The translations under genes were made by a program, and so were the position numbers. Below are positions 42,961 through 53,806 of a stretch of DNA of 64,000 nt, one piece after another. The stretch is from positions 18,644 to 82,643 of the forward strand of contig JBBHKE010001884.1 of assembly GCA_037447655.1 (NCBI GenBank), in the 5' to 3' direction. This DNA comes from Zygnema cylindricum. Lineage: Eukaryota; Streptophyta; Zygnematophyceae; Zygnematales; Zygnemataceae. The notes beneath the pieces are model-generated. The model searched no databases. It was not told the origin of the DNA and saw only the letters and a list, made by a program, of their open reading frames with translations. Position 1 is the first letter of the stretch. Each line of letters starts with the position of its first letter.

Positions 42961-43317
42961 AAAAATAAATAAATAAAAATGGTAAATGGTTTTCTGAAGA
43001 TTCCGCGATCGAGTCTAATCTAGAATCTTGGACAAGTCAAAATAAACTTTTGCGGAAATTTCCAAATTAGTGATTCTTAGCTTGATAGTACGGTAACTCT
43101 AAGGCAATGATTTTATCTCATTTTTATTAGAAATAATTGAATTTGACCAAAATAACGACAATCTTTTCCGCCTGTTCCCCTGTAAAAACTGGACGTTACG
43201 TCACAATGTATCTTTGAAATTGTTCGAATTTACTGCAAATTTGTCTAATTTTTTCAATTCAGCAAATTTTCAATCTTTGTTTTATGACAAGTGCTGAAGT
43301 TGGACACAAATAGATGC

Positions 43318-43318
43318 C

Positions 43319-43391
<73 letters not shown>

Positions 43392-43456
43392 ATATATATA
43401 TATATATATGTATATATGTATATATGTATATATGTATATATGTATATATGTATATA
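43318..43456. repeat. (TA)n microsatellite with TATATG variants
   Basis: About 60 bp of pure TA repeat is followed by TGTGTG and a TATATGTATA-type repeat. The Tyr/Ile frame read across it is an artefact. The surrounding 42960-44126 is AT-rich and I see no gene in it. Confidence 0.95.
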
Positions 43457-44126
43457 AATTAAAAAAAAAGCAAAACAAAAAACGATTTGCCTAAAATTGC
43501 CTTTTGCCTTTTTTTAATTGCCTTTTGTTTACCTACGTCATAGCAGGGAGGACAAAATATGATACAAATACTTGTTTTTTATTCCCCTGATCCATCCTTT
43601 AGATATAAATGGCCTCCCCATCTCCTTTCTCTCCACTCTTTATTTTCTCATGTGACGACCGATTCTTCTAGGATGAACGTCATCCATTTGTTCCAGATCT
43701 CCATGGAGAGAGTCTGATTAAGGCACACTATTTTATCCTGGAAAAATCTTCCTTTTATTGCTTATGAGGCAGATATTTGTATATGTATATTTTTTTTCTC
43801 TCGCTTTTTTTTTTTTGTATTTTTGTGTATTTTGTCCCTATGAGGTTTTAGTTTCACATATTAATATATATATATATATTCCTTTTATGGATTCAGATAT
43901 TATGCACGACGCAAGAATAGATTATTTCAAAAACGCCGATGGGTAAACTATCAAGTACAAAATATGATTGTTCACTAAAAGCATTGGCTGACCAACAAAG
44001 TAAAAAACCAAAACCCTAAAAGGACTAAAAGTAAAACACAAACAAAGGTGGTTCAAGCGCCAAAAAAAAAAAGGAAGAAAATAAAAGAAATAAAGCTAAG
44101 TACAACAAAAATGAAACCGTTGAAAC

Positions 44127-44479
44127 CATAGTTCAAAAGTAGGTGAAAGTCACCCATACAATATGCCTATTGTACGCAAAAAATACAATATACCTTTAAG
44201 ACCCATATTGTATTGGCCGCAAAATGAAATAAAATAGTAACAGGGTTGAGTTGCACATGGATCGATAAACGTCATGTCTAAATTTGAAAAAAAACCAGAC
44301 AAAAAGTCTTTTTCTGTGAGTTTTGAGCGACTTTTTATTTAAACTGTCAGATTTGGACGATCTGACGGTCGCTGATCAAAGTACCGATCTAAGAAGATCA
44401 CATGAAAAGCCCATAACACAACTTACAATAAAGGCGCCGACAAAAGGCCTACAATAGAAACGCCTACTTTTGACCAATG
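44127..44479 (-). mobile_element. hAT-type MITE 'CATAGTTCAAAAGTAGG', copy 1
   Basis: The left end is CATAGTTCAAAAGTAGGTGA; the right end is a diverged inverted copy (CGCCTACTTTTGACCAATG). The flanks are GTTGAAAC and ATTGAAAC (7 of 8 bases). The interior (GATCTAAGAAGATCACATGA, AAAGGCGCCGAC) is the reverse complement of copies 2 and 3. Confidence 0.82.
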
Positions 44480-44513
44480 ATTGAAACACTACACACTACC
44501 CTAGGCACTGAGG

Positions 44514-44793
44514 CATAATTCAAAAGTAGGCGATTTTATGGTAGGCCTTTGGTCGGCGCCTTTATCGTAATTTGTGTTATGGGTTTTTCATGTGATCTTC
44601 TTAGATCACTACTTTGATCAGCAACCGTCCGAATCTGACGGTGTAAATAAAAAAAAATGGTTCGAATGTTTTAATTGGTCCAATTTTTGGTCCGAATAGG
44701 TCTGAATTCAATATCGGTCTTAAGGTCATATTGTATGTTTTGCATACAGTAGGAATATTGCGTGGGCCTACTTTTACCTACTTTTGAACTATG
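44514..44793 (+). mobile_element. hAT-type MITE, copy 2
   Basis: The ends are CATAATTCAAAAGTAGGCG and CCTACTTTTGAACTATG. The flanks are CACTGAGG and CACTGAAG (7 of 8). The interior matches copy 3 (TTTGGTCGGCGCCTTTATCG, TGTGATCTTCTTAGATC). It lies 34 bp from copy 1 in the opposite orientation. Confidence 0.85.
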
Positions 44794-44811
44794 CACTGAA
44801 GCCTGGGACTA

Positions 44812-45018
44812 CACACCGTGAATCGCTATTAGCGTTAATATTTTTTTCGCTTCTAAAACATCTTTTCTCCGTACACACTTGTCCAGTTTTCAATTAAAGA
44901 CCGACATTCGTAAGATGAGAATGTTGCCTTTCGATCGCAACCGTCAGATCCACAACCCCACAAGTGTGTACGGGGAAAAGTAAAAAAACATTAACGTTAA
45001 TTACGATTCATGGTGCTG
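44812..45018. mobile_element. Mariner/Stowaway-like MITE, 207 bp
   Basis: TA on both sides; long inverted ends: CACACCGTGAATCGCTATTA and the complement of TAATTACGATTCATGGTGCTG. The two arms pair over some 60 bp (for example CTCCGTACACACTTGT against ACAAGTGTGTACGGGG). Confidence 0.85.
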
Positions 45019-45078
45019 TATGCCCGACTAAAGTTCGGAAGTATTAATATCGCCGATATGCATCTATATACTCGACGT

Positions 45079-45781
45079 CAGAGGTCGCAAACGGTCAACT
45101 GTAACCGTGACCGACTGTTAACCGACCGCCCGCGCCGGATCCGGAACGGATTCGGTTGCCAAATTTTAGGGGCCGGGCAGTCGCGGTCGGTTGATTCACC
45201 AAAAAAGAAAAAAAAAGTCGGTTACGGTCGGTCAAGCAAAAAACGATAAAAAATGAAAATTTTGTACTGGTCATACAATCCGACATTATTGTACTTTGTA
45301 CTCTTTGGTATCGTGGAAGTACGTGAATCATGATAAGCATCGAAAATCTGACACGGTAGTAACTCTATTCACTTCGCAAATCTTAGGGAACGCGACAAAG
45401 CGTCGCAAATTTGACACGGTACAGTACTGTAGTAAGTAGTAACTCTATTCATTTCGAAAACCTTTGAACGCGACAAAGCGTCGCAAATATGACACGGTAG
45501 TAACTATTCATTTCGAAAATCTTAGGCAACTTGACAAATCGTAATTATTGGCTTATTCATAAGTCGTACATTTATTAATTTTGTACTTTGTCGATTACGG
45601 GCGGGCACGGTTAGTCGCGAAAAATCGAGTTTCGGTTAAATTTTATTTTCGTAAACGCCGGTCGGTCAACGGTTAACAATTTTTGAGCGTGACATAACTC
45701 GGTCGGGCGTCGGTTACTCAGATTTTGAAAAAAAAAACGGTTGGTTTCGGTTATGTAAAATTTTGACTTTTGCGACCTCTG
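45079..45781. mobile_element. hAT-like non-autonomous transposon, 703 bp
   Basis: A perfect 8-bp duplication, CTCGACGT, lies on both sides (45071-45078 and 45782-45789). The termini CAGAGGTCGCAAA and the complement of TTTTGCGACCTCTG are typical hAT ends. Both subterminal regions carry many CGGTCGGT / ACCGACC words. The centre has about three tandem copies of a ~70-80 bp unit with GACAAAGCGTCGCAAAT and TGACACGGTAGTAACT (45345-45535). No transposase frame is present. Confidence 0.9.
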
Positions 45782-45956
45782 CTCGACGTACCCAACGGGC
45801 CAACGTATGTATGTACCCAACGTGCTTTCCAAGAAATTGCTTCGGCAAACCCTGACCCCGAGCCAATCCAAACAAACCCAAGCCGAGCTAAAATTGACCC
45901 CAAACCAACCCCGAACCTGCTTTGCTTTGACGCCTCGATTGGCCGATTGCAACCTA

Positions 45957-46187
45957 CACCGTGTATCGCTATTAGTGTTACTAACTTTCTCGCCACTTAA
46001 AACATCTTTTATCCGTTCACTTGTCCGATTTTTAATTTCAGAAAGCCAATCAAAAGCTGAAAATCTTACCTTTGCAGTTTTTTCTTTCAAACGCAACTGT
46101 CAAATTCACAATCTGGCATGTGTGTGTACGGAGAAAAGATGTTTTAAGCGACAGAAAAAACATCAACACTAATAGCGATTCACTGTG
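45957..46187. mobile_element. Mariner/Stowaway-like MITE, 231 bp
   Basis: TA flanks; ends CACCGTGTATCGCTATTAGTG and the complement of CACTAATAGCGATTCACTGTG. It shares the ACTTGTCCGATTTTTAATT-type interior with the copy at 44812. A partial relative lies at about 46267-46390 (ATCGCTATTACTGTGGTG, CCGTGCACACTTGTCGGATT). Confidence 0.86.
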
Positions 46188-46691
46188 TAGTGTCGCGCGG
46201 CTAGGAATGTTGGAGTGGTCGGACCGTGGACGGTGGTAGATACAAGGAGCGTGATTATTTGCGCCACGATATTAGTGTTAATATCGCTCATCGCTATTAC
46301 TGTGGTGTTAAAAGCTTTTTATCTTTTTCCGTGCACACTTGTCGGATTGTCAATCGGAGACCGCCAATAGGAAGGCGAGAATCTTGCCTTCCAAAAACTA
46401 CCAATGGTCTTTCTATTTGTGTGTTTTGTGCAATCTTCTTCCATCTTTCTTTGATCTATTGTTGTTGTTATGTATCGTCGATGTGTTATGGATCCCTCAT
46501 CTCCCTCAATGTCCCGAGCTAGGGTTTGGTGATTCGGTTTTTCGAGGTTTCTTTAAGTGCTTTTTCAAAAATTTCCATAATTGATTAAGAAGTTTTAATT
46601 TTGGTGTGTTTTTTTTTTGTTGGTTTTATGGTTGTTGTTTTTTTATACGTCCTTTATTAGTTTGCCGTTTTTGATGTGTTCAATTCTTTTG

Positions 46692-49324
46692 TCAAGGTTT
46701 TCGGGGTTTTGATATGTTTTTTCGAGTTTGTTCCCTTATTGCGGCTGGCACTGTCCCTTCACGTATTTGTGATCTCCTCACGGCCTCCCGCCTCGTAGCT
46801 GTCACCAAACCCAATGGGGGAATCCGTCTTATTGCAGTGGGCGAGGTTTTGTACCGATTGGTGGCCCGTGCCATCTGCATCCAGCTCCAGCCCGCTTTCC
46901 ATGATTACTTCTCTCCTCATCAGTTCGGAGTGGCAACCCGGGGGGTTGTGAGGCCGTGGTCCACGGGATCCGGGCTTTGTTAGATGCCCATCCGGATTGG
47001 TTAGTCCTCCAGGTGGATGTTTCTAATGCTTTTAACACAGTGGATCGGAATGCCATTTTTTCGGAGCTTATGGCTGCACCTTCCCCGATTGTCCAGATAT
47101 TTCCTTTTGTGAGAGCTTTTTATTCACTGAGCAGTAGCCTCTCTTTCTCCAGTGATGATAATTTGGTCCCTCTTTCCTCCACGACTGGCACTCGTTAGGG
47201 TGATCCTCTTGGGGGCCCTTTGTTTGCCCTAGCCTATTACCGCGCCCTCCGAGCTTCCGCAACTGCTTATCCATCTTGCCTCTTCCCTTCAGTTGCAGAT
47301 GACACACACATTATTGGTCCTTCAGATCAAATTATACCGGCCTATAATTTTTTCAAGGCTCGTTTGGCCGAACTCAATCTTTCGGTCCAGCCCTCTAAGT
47401 GTGTTGTCTGGTCCCCACGTCCTATTCCTCCTCCTTTCACTCCCCCTCCTGGTTTTCAGACTCCTCCTCCTTCCGAAGGCATTCGTGTGTTGGGTTGCCT
47501 GCTTGGTTCCGATCCGTTCGTCACGGCATTCCTTGATTTCGCTCTTCAGACAGATTTATCCCACGTGGACGACCTTCCTCACCTTTCTGATCCCCAGGTT
47601 GCCTTTGCTCTCCTGACTCGTTGTTTCCCTTACCGGCCCTCCTACCTTACTCGGACTTCCCCTCCCACCCCATCCTTTTTGTCCTCACTTTCTACCTTCG
47701 ATGATCGCCTTATGGATGTCCTCCACACTTTGTTGGGCCGTGGAGCTTTTGATCGCGAGGCTGGGCCTGCAGCACGCATCCAAGCCTCTCTTCCGGTCTC
47801 GGCTAGCGGTTTGGGTTTACTCTCGACGGCGCGTGTTGCTCCTGCCGCCTATGTGGGGAGTTGGTGCCTTGTTGCTTCCACTATTGTCTCTCGTTTACTG
47901 GCAGGGGACACTCCTATTCTTGCGGTCGTGGTTCCCCGTGTTTCGGATGGTGAGCTCGCCTTCCAGCGGTCCCTTTTGGATGCATCACGTTCTCTTAATC
48001 CGGCTGGTATCGAGGACATGCCAATTTTTTCCACTCTCGTTACGACATCAGCTGCACGTGTTCAGGAATCCATTACTGATCGGGTTGTCGCCGCTATTAA
48101 ATCTGAGCTTCTTCAGGCGCTTCCTTCCAATTCTTCGCGTGCACGTTTTCTGTCTTGTGGCGGACCTGGCTCTGGAGCTTGGCTATTGGCCGTCCCTATC
48201 TTATCCACTCTTCGTTTCACCCCGGCTCAGTTCACCACGGCCCTTAGATTCCGGCTTGGCCTCCCTCACCCACCTTTGCTTGGCTCACTTGTTTGCTCCT
48301 GCGGCCACGTTCTCGAGCCCGATGGGGTCCATTTACTTCGTTGCTCCCATGGGGGCGAGTTGATTCATGCGCACGACACGATTCGAGACACCATTGCTAC
48401 TATCGCTGCTGAGGGGGGATTTTCTGTTCGTCGCGAGGTCTCTCGCATTATTCCTTCGCGCCGGATCGACCTTGTATTACTTGATGGTGCGCGTCGTACA
48501 TTTGGTGACATTGTTTTGACGAACCCTACCTCAACTACAGTCGTCAACCAAGCGGCTCGGCATATGGGAGTGGCTGCCCGTGACGCAACTAAAAGGAAAG
48601 AGCGTGATTATGCCCATCGCGATGCTATGGATGGCTTCATTCCGATGGCGGTCAAGATATTTGGTTGCTTGGGTGTGGCTTTGGACGAGTTTTTCCGTAC
48701 TTGTGGTCGTCGCTCGTTTGAGAGGCGAGGACCTTGGAGCCCTCCTGTTTCAGTCCTTACTTCCTTTTATCGTCAACGTTTTTCCGTGGCCCTACAACGG
48801 GTGTTGGCTTCTATATTACTTCGATCGTCTATTGCCGTTATGGATCGACGAAGTGTTCCGGAACTTCCTCCTCAAGCTCCTCCGGGATTCGGGGACTTAC
48901 GTGGTTGTTTTCCGTAAATTTTTTAGCTATGTTGGGGGGTTTTTGGTACGTGTTTGCTTTTTTCTTTGATGTTTTGTTTGTTGGATTTTGCTTTTTTGGG
49001 TGTTTTCGACTTCCCTGCCATCCTTTCGTATTTTCGTTGTTTTTGCCTTGAATTTCCCTTCTGTTTATTCCCTTGTTATGTGGTTTTCAGTTTTAGCAAT
49101 GCTACTTCCTTTTGTTCTTATAGACTCAGATGGTTTACCATCGCGCTTTTTAATAAAGTCGGCCACAGTTTTTTTCATTTATTCACTTTCATGTGAGTTT
49201 TTCCTGTTTCAGTTTTGGCTTTTTTTATCCTTAGTGCCCTTATACTCAGATATAATCGCAGGATATATGGTCTAACATAACGCTTTCTTAATAAAGCTCA
49301 AAAAAAAAAAAAAAAAAAAAAAAA
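46692..49324 (+). mobile_element. Non-LTR retrotransposon with restriction-like endonuclease, 5' truncated
   Basis: The RT part runs from SRLVAVTKPNGGIRLIAVGE through VLQVDVSNAFNTVDR and GTR(stop)GDPLGGPLFALAY to VADDTHIIGP (catalytic Asp pair). The C-terminus has CSCGHVLEPDGVHLLRC (a Cys/His knuckle) and RRIDLVLLDGARRTFGDIVL, which fits the PD-(D/E)XK restriction-like endonuclease of early-branching non-LTR elements. There is no AP endonuclease upstream. AATAAAG and a ~25-base A run end the element at about 49324. The 5' end is not complete. The coding sequence is clearly richer in G+C than its surroundings. Confidence 0.87.
46714..48917 (+). pseudogene. Reverse transcriptase / restriction-like endonuclease ORF
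   Basis: Three frame segments: 46714-46950 (fingers and first RT motifs), 46956-47198 (palm, FNTVDR), then 47220-48917 (565 codons: VADDTHI, thumb, zinc knuckle, endonuclease). A frameshift near 46945 and a TAG at 47197-47199, standing where Gln of the usual R-Q-G-D-P motif should be, are the main defects. The last segment is intact over 1.7 kb. The protein would nick target DNA and prime reverse transcription from it. Confidence 0.86.
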
Positions 49325-50245
49325 CTCACCCACAAAATGAGCCATCTAAAAAACGTCGATATTTCCCTGTTTGCCGCTCCACTGCTTCACTACTTTACTA
49401 TTTTACTATTTTACTATGTGCTATTTTTTAGCTTGAGATTCTGAAACTTATTCAGGCAATACTTTGTCCAAGGTCACCACAAATACTGTGATTTGCTTCT
49501 ATTTTAGAGTAAAGACATAAGGTTTGAGTCTGTTTTAGGGTAAAGTCAATTTTAAGAGTTGATCTTACTTTTTGCACACAAATTGTTTCCTTGTGAAAGA
49601 AAATGGTCATGCGAATTGCACCCGATTTAAAAACATCACACGTGAATTGGTGTTGAAAAAAATGTAAATGAACTCATTGAGAAAATATCCACACTAATAA
49701 CTGTGGAAATATAGACAAATTCTCGAACTTGGTTTGTGCGTTTCCAACATTTTTTTTTCAAAAGAGAAAAAAAAAACAAAAAAACAAAAAGTGAAAACAA
49801 ATCCCAAAGGCACGGTGAACACGAGAGTCGTGATAAGATAAAAAGGAAAAAACAAACAAACAAGCTTTTTAATGGAAAACATTTCTTGTCAAAACCTCTG
49901 TACAAGTGCAAAAAAGAAAAAAAAATGACCCGAAAACCAATACTAGATTGTATAATTAAAATACAAAACAATTCTATTACTGCATAACGAACCTACGTGA
50001 AATAACTCAGAAATACCGTTTACTCTTATTCGCCAAAAAAAAGAAGATATATTGACCTCCCATCTCTATCAACACAAAACTAAATCTCTTGCATAGAAAA
50101 AGTGAGAATAAAAAAAAGAAGAGGGAGGAAAAAAGAGCGGGAGAGAGAGAGAGAGGAGTATTCGGCCATTGCCCTCCAAAACTGAGTTCCTAACGCAAAA
50201 GAGAGAGGAAAAAAGATTCCCAACTCTATTTAATAGTCACTTGTC
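49325..50245. other. Spacer without recognised gene
   Basis: AT-rich, with A runs and a purine patch at 50104-50160. It lies between the poly(A) of the non-LTR element and the stop of the IPUT1-like gene, so it should hold that gene's 3' untranslated region and polyadenylation site. I cannot place the site. Confidence 0.5.
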
Positions 50246-53200
50246 TCACGAAACCATCAGATCACATAAAGTGTGGACATGTATTTGTGCCCAGTCTTCT
50301 CGTCCCAGGACATACCACCTCATCGCCAATCGTTGACTAATAACGGTAAAAGTAATCGCCATAAAAATCCCTCCAACAACAAATAATCCCAATCTGTTCC
50401 CATTCAACCAATCAAGAGTCAGAAAAAAAATGGCTTCATAAAAAAAAATTCACTTTCTTTAAAAAAAAGACAAAAAAATTCCTTTAGAAAACCTCAAAAA
50501 CAAATCTCAAACTGTTCCTATCCAAACCGAGCAAGAGTCAGGAAAAAAAAAAAAAAACTTTAAAAGAAAACCCAAAAAAATCCTTCAAATAATCCTCCAA
50601 TGACAAACAATCTCAATCAGTTCTCATCGAAACCGAGAAAGAATAAAAAAAAAAAATTCCTTCACAAAACACAAAAAAAATCCTTCAAAGATACTCTTCC
50701 ATTATTTCCTCTCTCACCTCCCTCTGTCCTCACTTACTTCTTGCTTGTCTATCTTTTCCATTTTGTTATCTCCCCGATCACCTCTCTCCTTCCCCTTTTT
50801 TCCTCCCTCCTTCCTTGCGCCTCCCTCGCTCATTCTCTCTTCCCTCTCTACCCCGTCCAGCCTTTCTCTCCTCGTCTCCCTCTCTTCCCTCTACCTCATT
50901 TCCTTTCTCCTTGCTCTCTCCCCTCTCTGCCCCCTCCAGCCTCTTTCCTCCCCATCTCTCCCCCCCCTCTCTCTTCCCCCTCTCTCTCTCTTTCCCCTCT
51001 CTCACCTGGCAAAAAGTGCCGTAACTCCGAGTGCATATGGGAGACTGGGAACCACAATGGCCATAACAGCCATGGATAGGCAATAAAAAAAGGTATTTGT
51101 ATCCCATTTTGTCCATTCTCTACTATGACCTGTAATAAAAACAAGGCAATTTTCTTTGTTTGTATCCCATTTTGTCCATCCTCTACTAGGACCTGTAGTA
51201 GAACAAAAAAAGAAACTGCCTAATTCTAAACAAAATTAGGAAAAATTACAGTTAAATTCAGACAATTTAAGCATATATTGTTAAATATTTCCAGTATTTT
51301 ATGAATGATATGGGTGAATAGGAAGACAGGATTGTCGTCAAATTCGATCAAAATCAATCATTTTCAAAAACAAATGAGAAGTAGAGCACATGATCTCTAC
51401 CATGAATCATTGTCAGTGTCAATAAATATATTCCAGAGACAGTTTTTTATGCCACACTGAACACAAAAATAGAGTTAATAATACTGACTGTTTTTTTTTT
51501 AATGCAAATAATTTGAATGGTTCAAAAACAGCCACGTCATTCGGAACTGAATTAGTATTAATGACATTAAGTTCTTTACTCTAAAATTGATTCACAGTGT
51601 ACCTTCAAACAGGACGATGTTTAATGAGAGAATGATCTCCCTTGATACATTCATATTTTTTTATTCATATTCATAAAGGATACTTCTGAAAAACATTCTC
51701 CTTCAAAACTTCTCAAAAACTTCTCCTTCAAGTTCCGAAGTTCCTTGAAAATCAATCAATAAGACTCACACACTGAGTTTAGGAAAGCTCTCATATGTTT
51801 TACTAATAAATAAAAAAAAACTTCAGATGACAACCGGAAAAATTAACAATTTAAAATCAAAGGTCAAAAACTCACCTTTTGTTGAAGTGCTGTACTTCAA
51901 ATCTCCTTCTTCTTTCTCAGCATTAGTTCTCCCCCAACTCCTCATTAAAATTAAAAAATTGCCATAAACTGACGCAAAGAGGAAAAATGTCCATTCATAA
52001 ACAAGAAGCAATCCTGTCCATGGCCGAACCTAAAATGCCAAAATAATGCCAAAACAGCAAGCATTGTATAAGAATTAATATGTGAATTAACTTTAAAAAA
52101 AAATGCAAAACAAAAGAGATTGCATTTGAATTAACATGTGAATTAATTTAAAGAGCATTTATGCAGGTACGTCCCTACATAATTAGAAAGTGGAAAGAGA
52201 TTTTATGTGATTAATTTGGACTGCACTACTGCGGTATTCTAACAATGTTGGAAAGTCTCAAGTGTCATATTAAACATCAATCGATTGAGTTTCCAATAAC
52301 AATTTAGACTTTGGCGATTGGAGCATAGTTCAAAAGTAGGCGTTTTTATGGTAGGCCTTTGGTCGGCGCCTTTATCGTAAGTTGTGTTATGGGCTTTTCA
52401 TGTGATCTTCTTAGATCGCTACTTTGATCAGCGACAGTCCGATCGTCCGAATCTGACGGTGTAAATAAAAGTTTTTGGTCCGAATTTTTTAATTGGTCCA
52501 ATTTTTGGTCCGAATGTTTTAATTGGTCCGAATAGGTCCGAATACAATATGGCTCTTAAGGTCATATTGTATGTTTTGCATACAATAGGCATATTGTATG
52601 GGCCTACTTTCACCTACTTTTGAACTATGGATTGGAGTCAAACTTAAACCAGAATATCGGTTCGAAAAATCGAACCAAACACAAAGTTTCCTGCCCCAAC
52701 CAGCCTGTGTTATGATAATATCGCCAAATTACTACATTAATCGCAGTTAACGTTTATAACACTAATTTGCTCCCAGTTTTTTTTTTGCCTTCTGAACATA
52801 AAATAGCGTTAACAAAAATGATGTTCTATTAATTTTCTGTTCTGAAAATAAATGATCTTGCATTGCACCAAATGTCTTTCATATCATGAATTTCATAAAT
52901 TTCATCAATCATTCTTCAGGAAATCTTGGAGGAAGACGTTGTTTTAGGATTTTTTTTGCCAGATGAGACCAGAATCTTCCTATTTAACATCAAATTTGCC
53001 AACTGTTAACAAATCAATTCATAGGTAGTTTCCTTTTCATTGACAAAAACCAAACGCTTATCTTTTTTTTAAAACACACATCATAACTTCATTTTCGCAA
53101 AACAAGTCTTTTCATAAACAGAACTGCATCTTGCAATCGGGACCTTTTATAAATCACAAACTCCCTTAGTTTTCTCCCACCTTCCAAAGAAATTTGAATC

Positions 53201-53753
53201 GTTTCCGAATCTCGAGCAGAAAAAAGCCTAAAAACCCTTGAAAACTCGAAACAACTCTAAAAACCCTAAAAACCGTGAAAAATCCTAAACAAACCAGAAA
53301 CCCTAAAAAACTTAAGTCTCACCTGACTCGGTACCAGAAAAAAAGCTGTTCCCAGTGAAACAAATCCAATGGAAAAACACGCCAAGACCGCAATGGTGTT
53401 AAAGTACGATGGGAACTGCAAAAGAGTTCATAAAACATTTTATAAAAAACAGCTCATAAAAACCAATTAACAAAGTCACAAAAGCCACAAAACATCCAGT
53501 GATATTCCCAAAGTGTGCAATTTGTAGAAGTAAAGTCCACCCAAAAAAAAAAAAACGTCCATTCAAAAAAAAACTTCATATTGACTTGAGACAAGAGTGG
53601 GGCACCATGTCAAACACAAAAATTAAAGCCACGGCAAAAAAAATCAAGGGAAAACAAAAAACAAATTCAAAACAGTAAATCGAATGATAAACCTAAAAAA
53701 CTTGACATCATAGGCATACTACAAAAAAAACACAAGATGAATATATACATCCA

Positions 53754-53806
<53 letters not shown>

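Noticed and set aside
43254-43478. Ile/Tyr repeat protein on the minus strand
   Set aside because: Translation of a TA microsatellite.
45611-46172. Frames on both strands spanning the hAT-like element end and a MITE
   Set aside because: They cross two transposon boundaries, so they cannot be one gene.
50600-51116. Ser/Pro-rich + frame and Glu/Arg-rich - frame
   Set aside because: Low-complexity CT tract; only 51006-51129 on the minus strand is a real exon (IPUT1-like).
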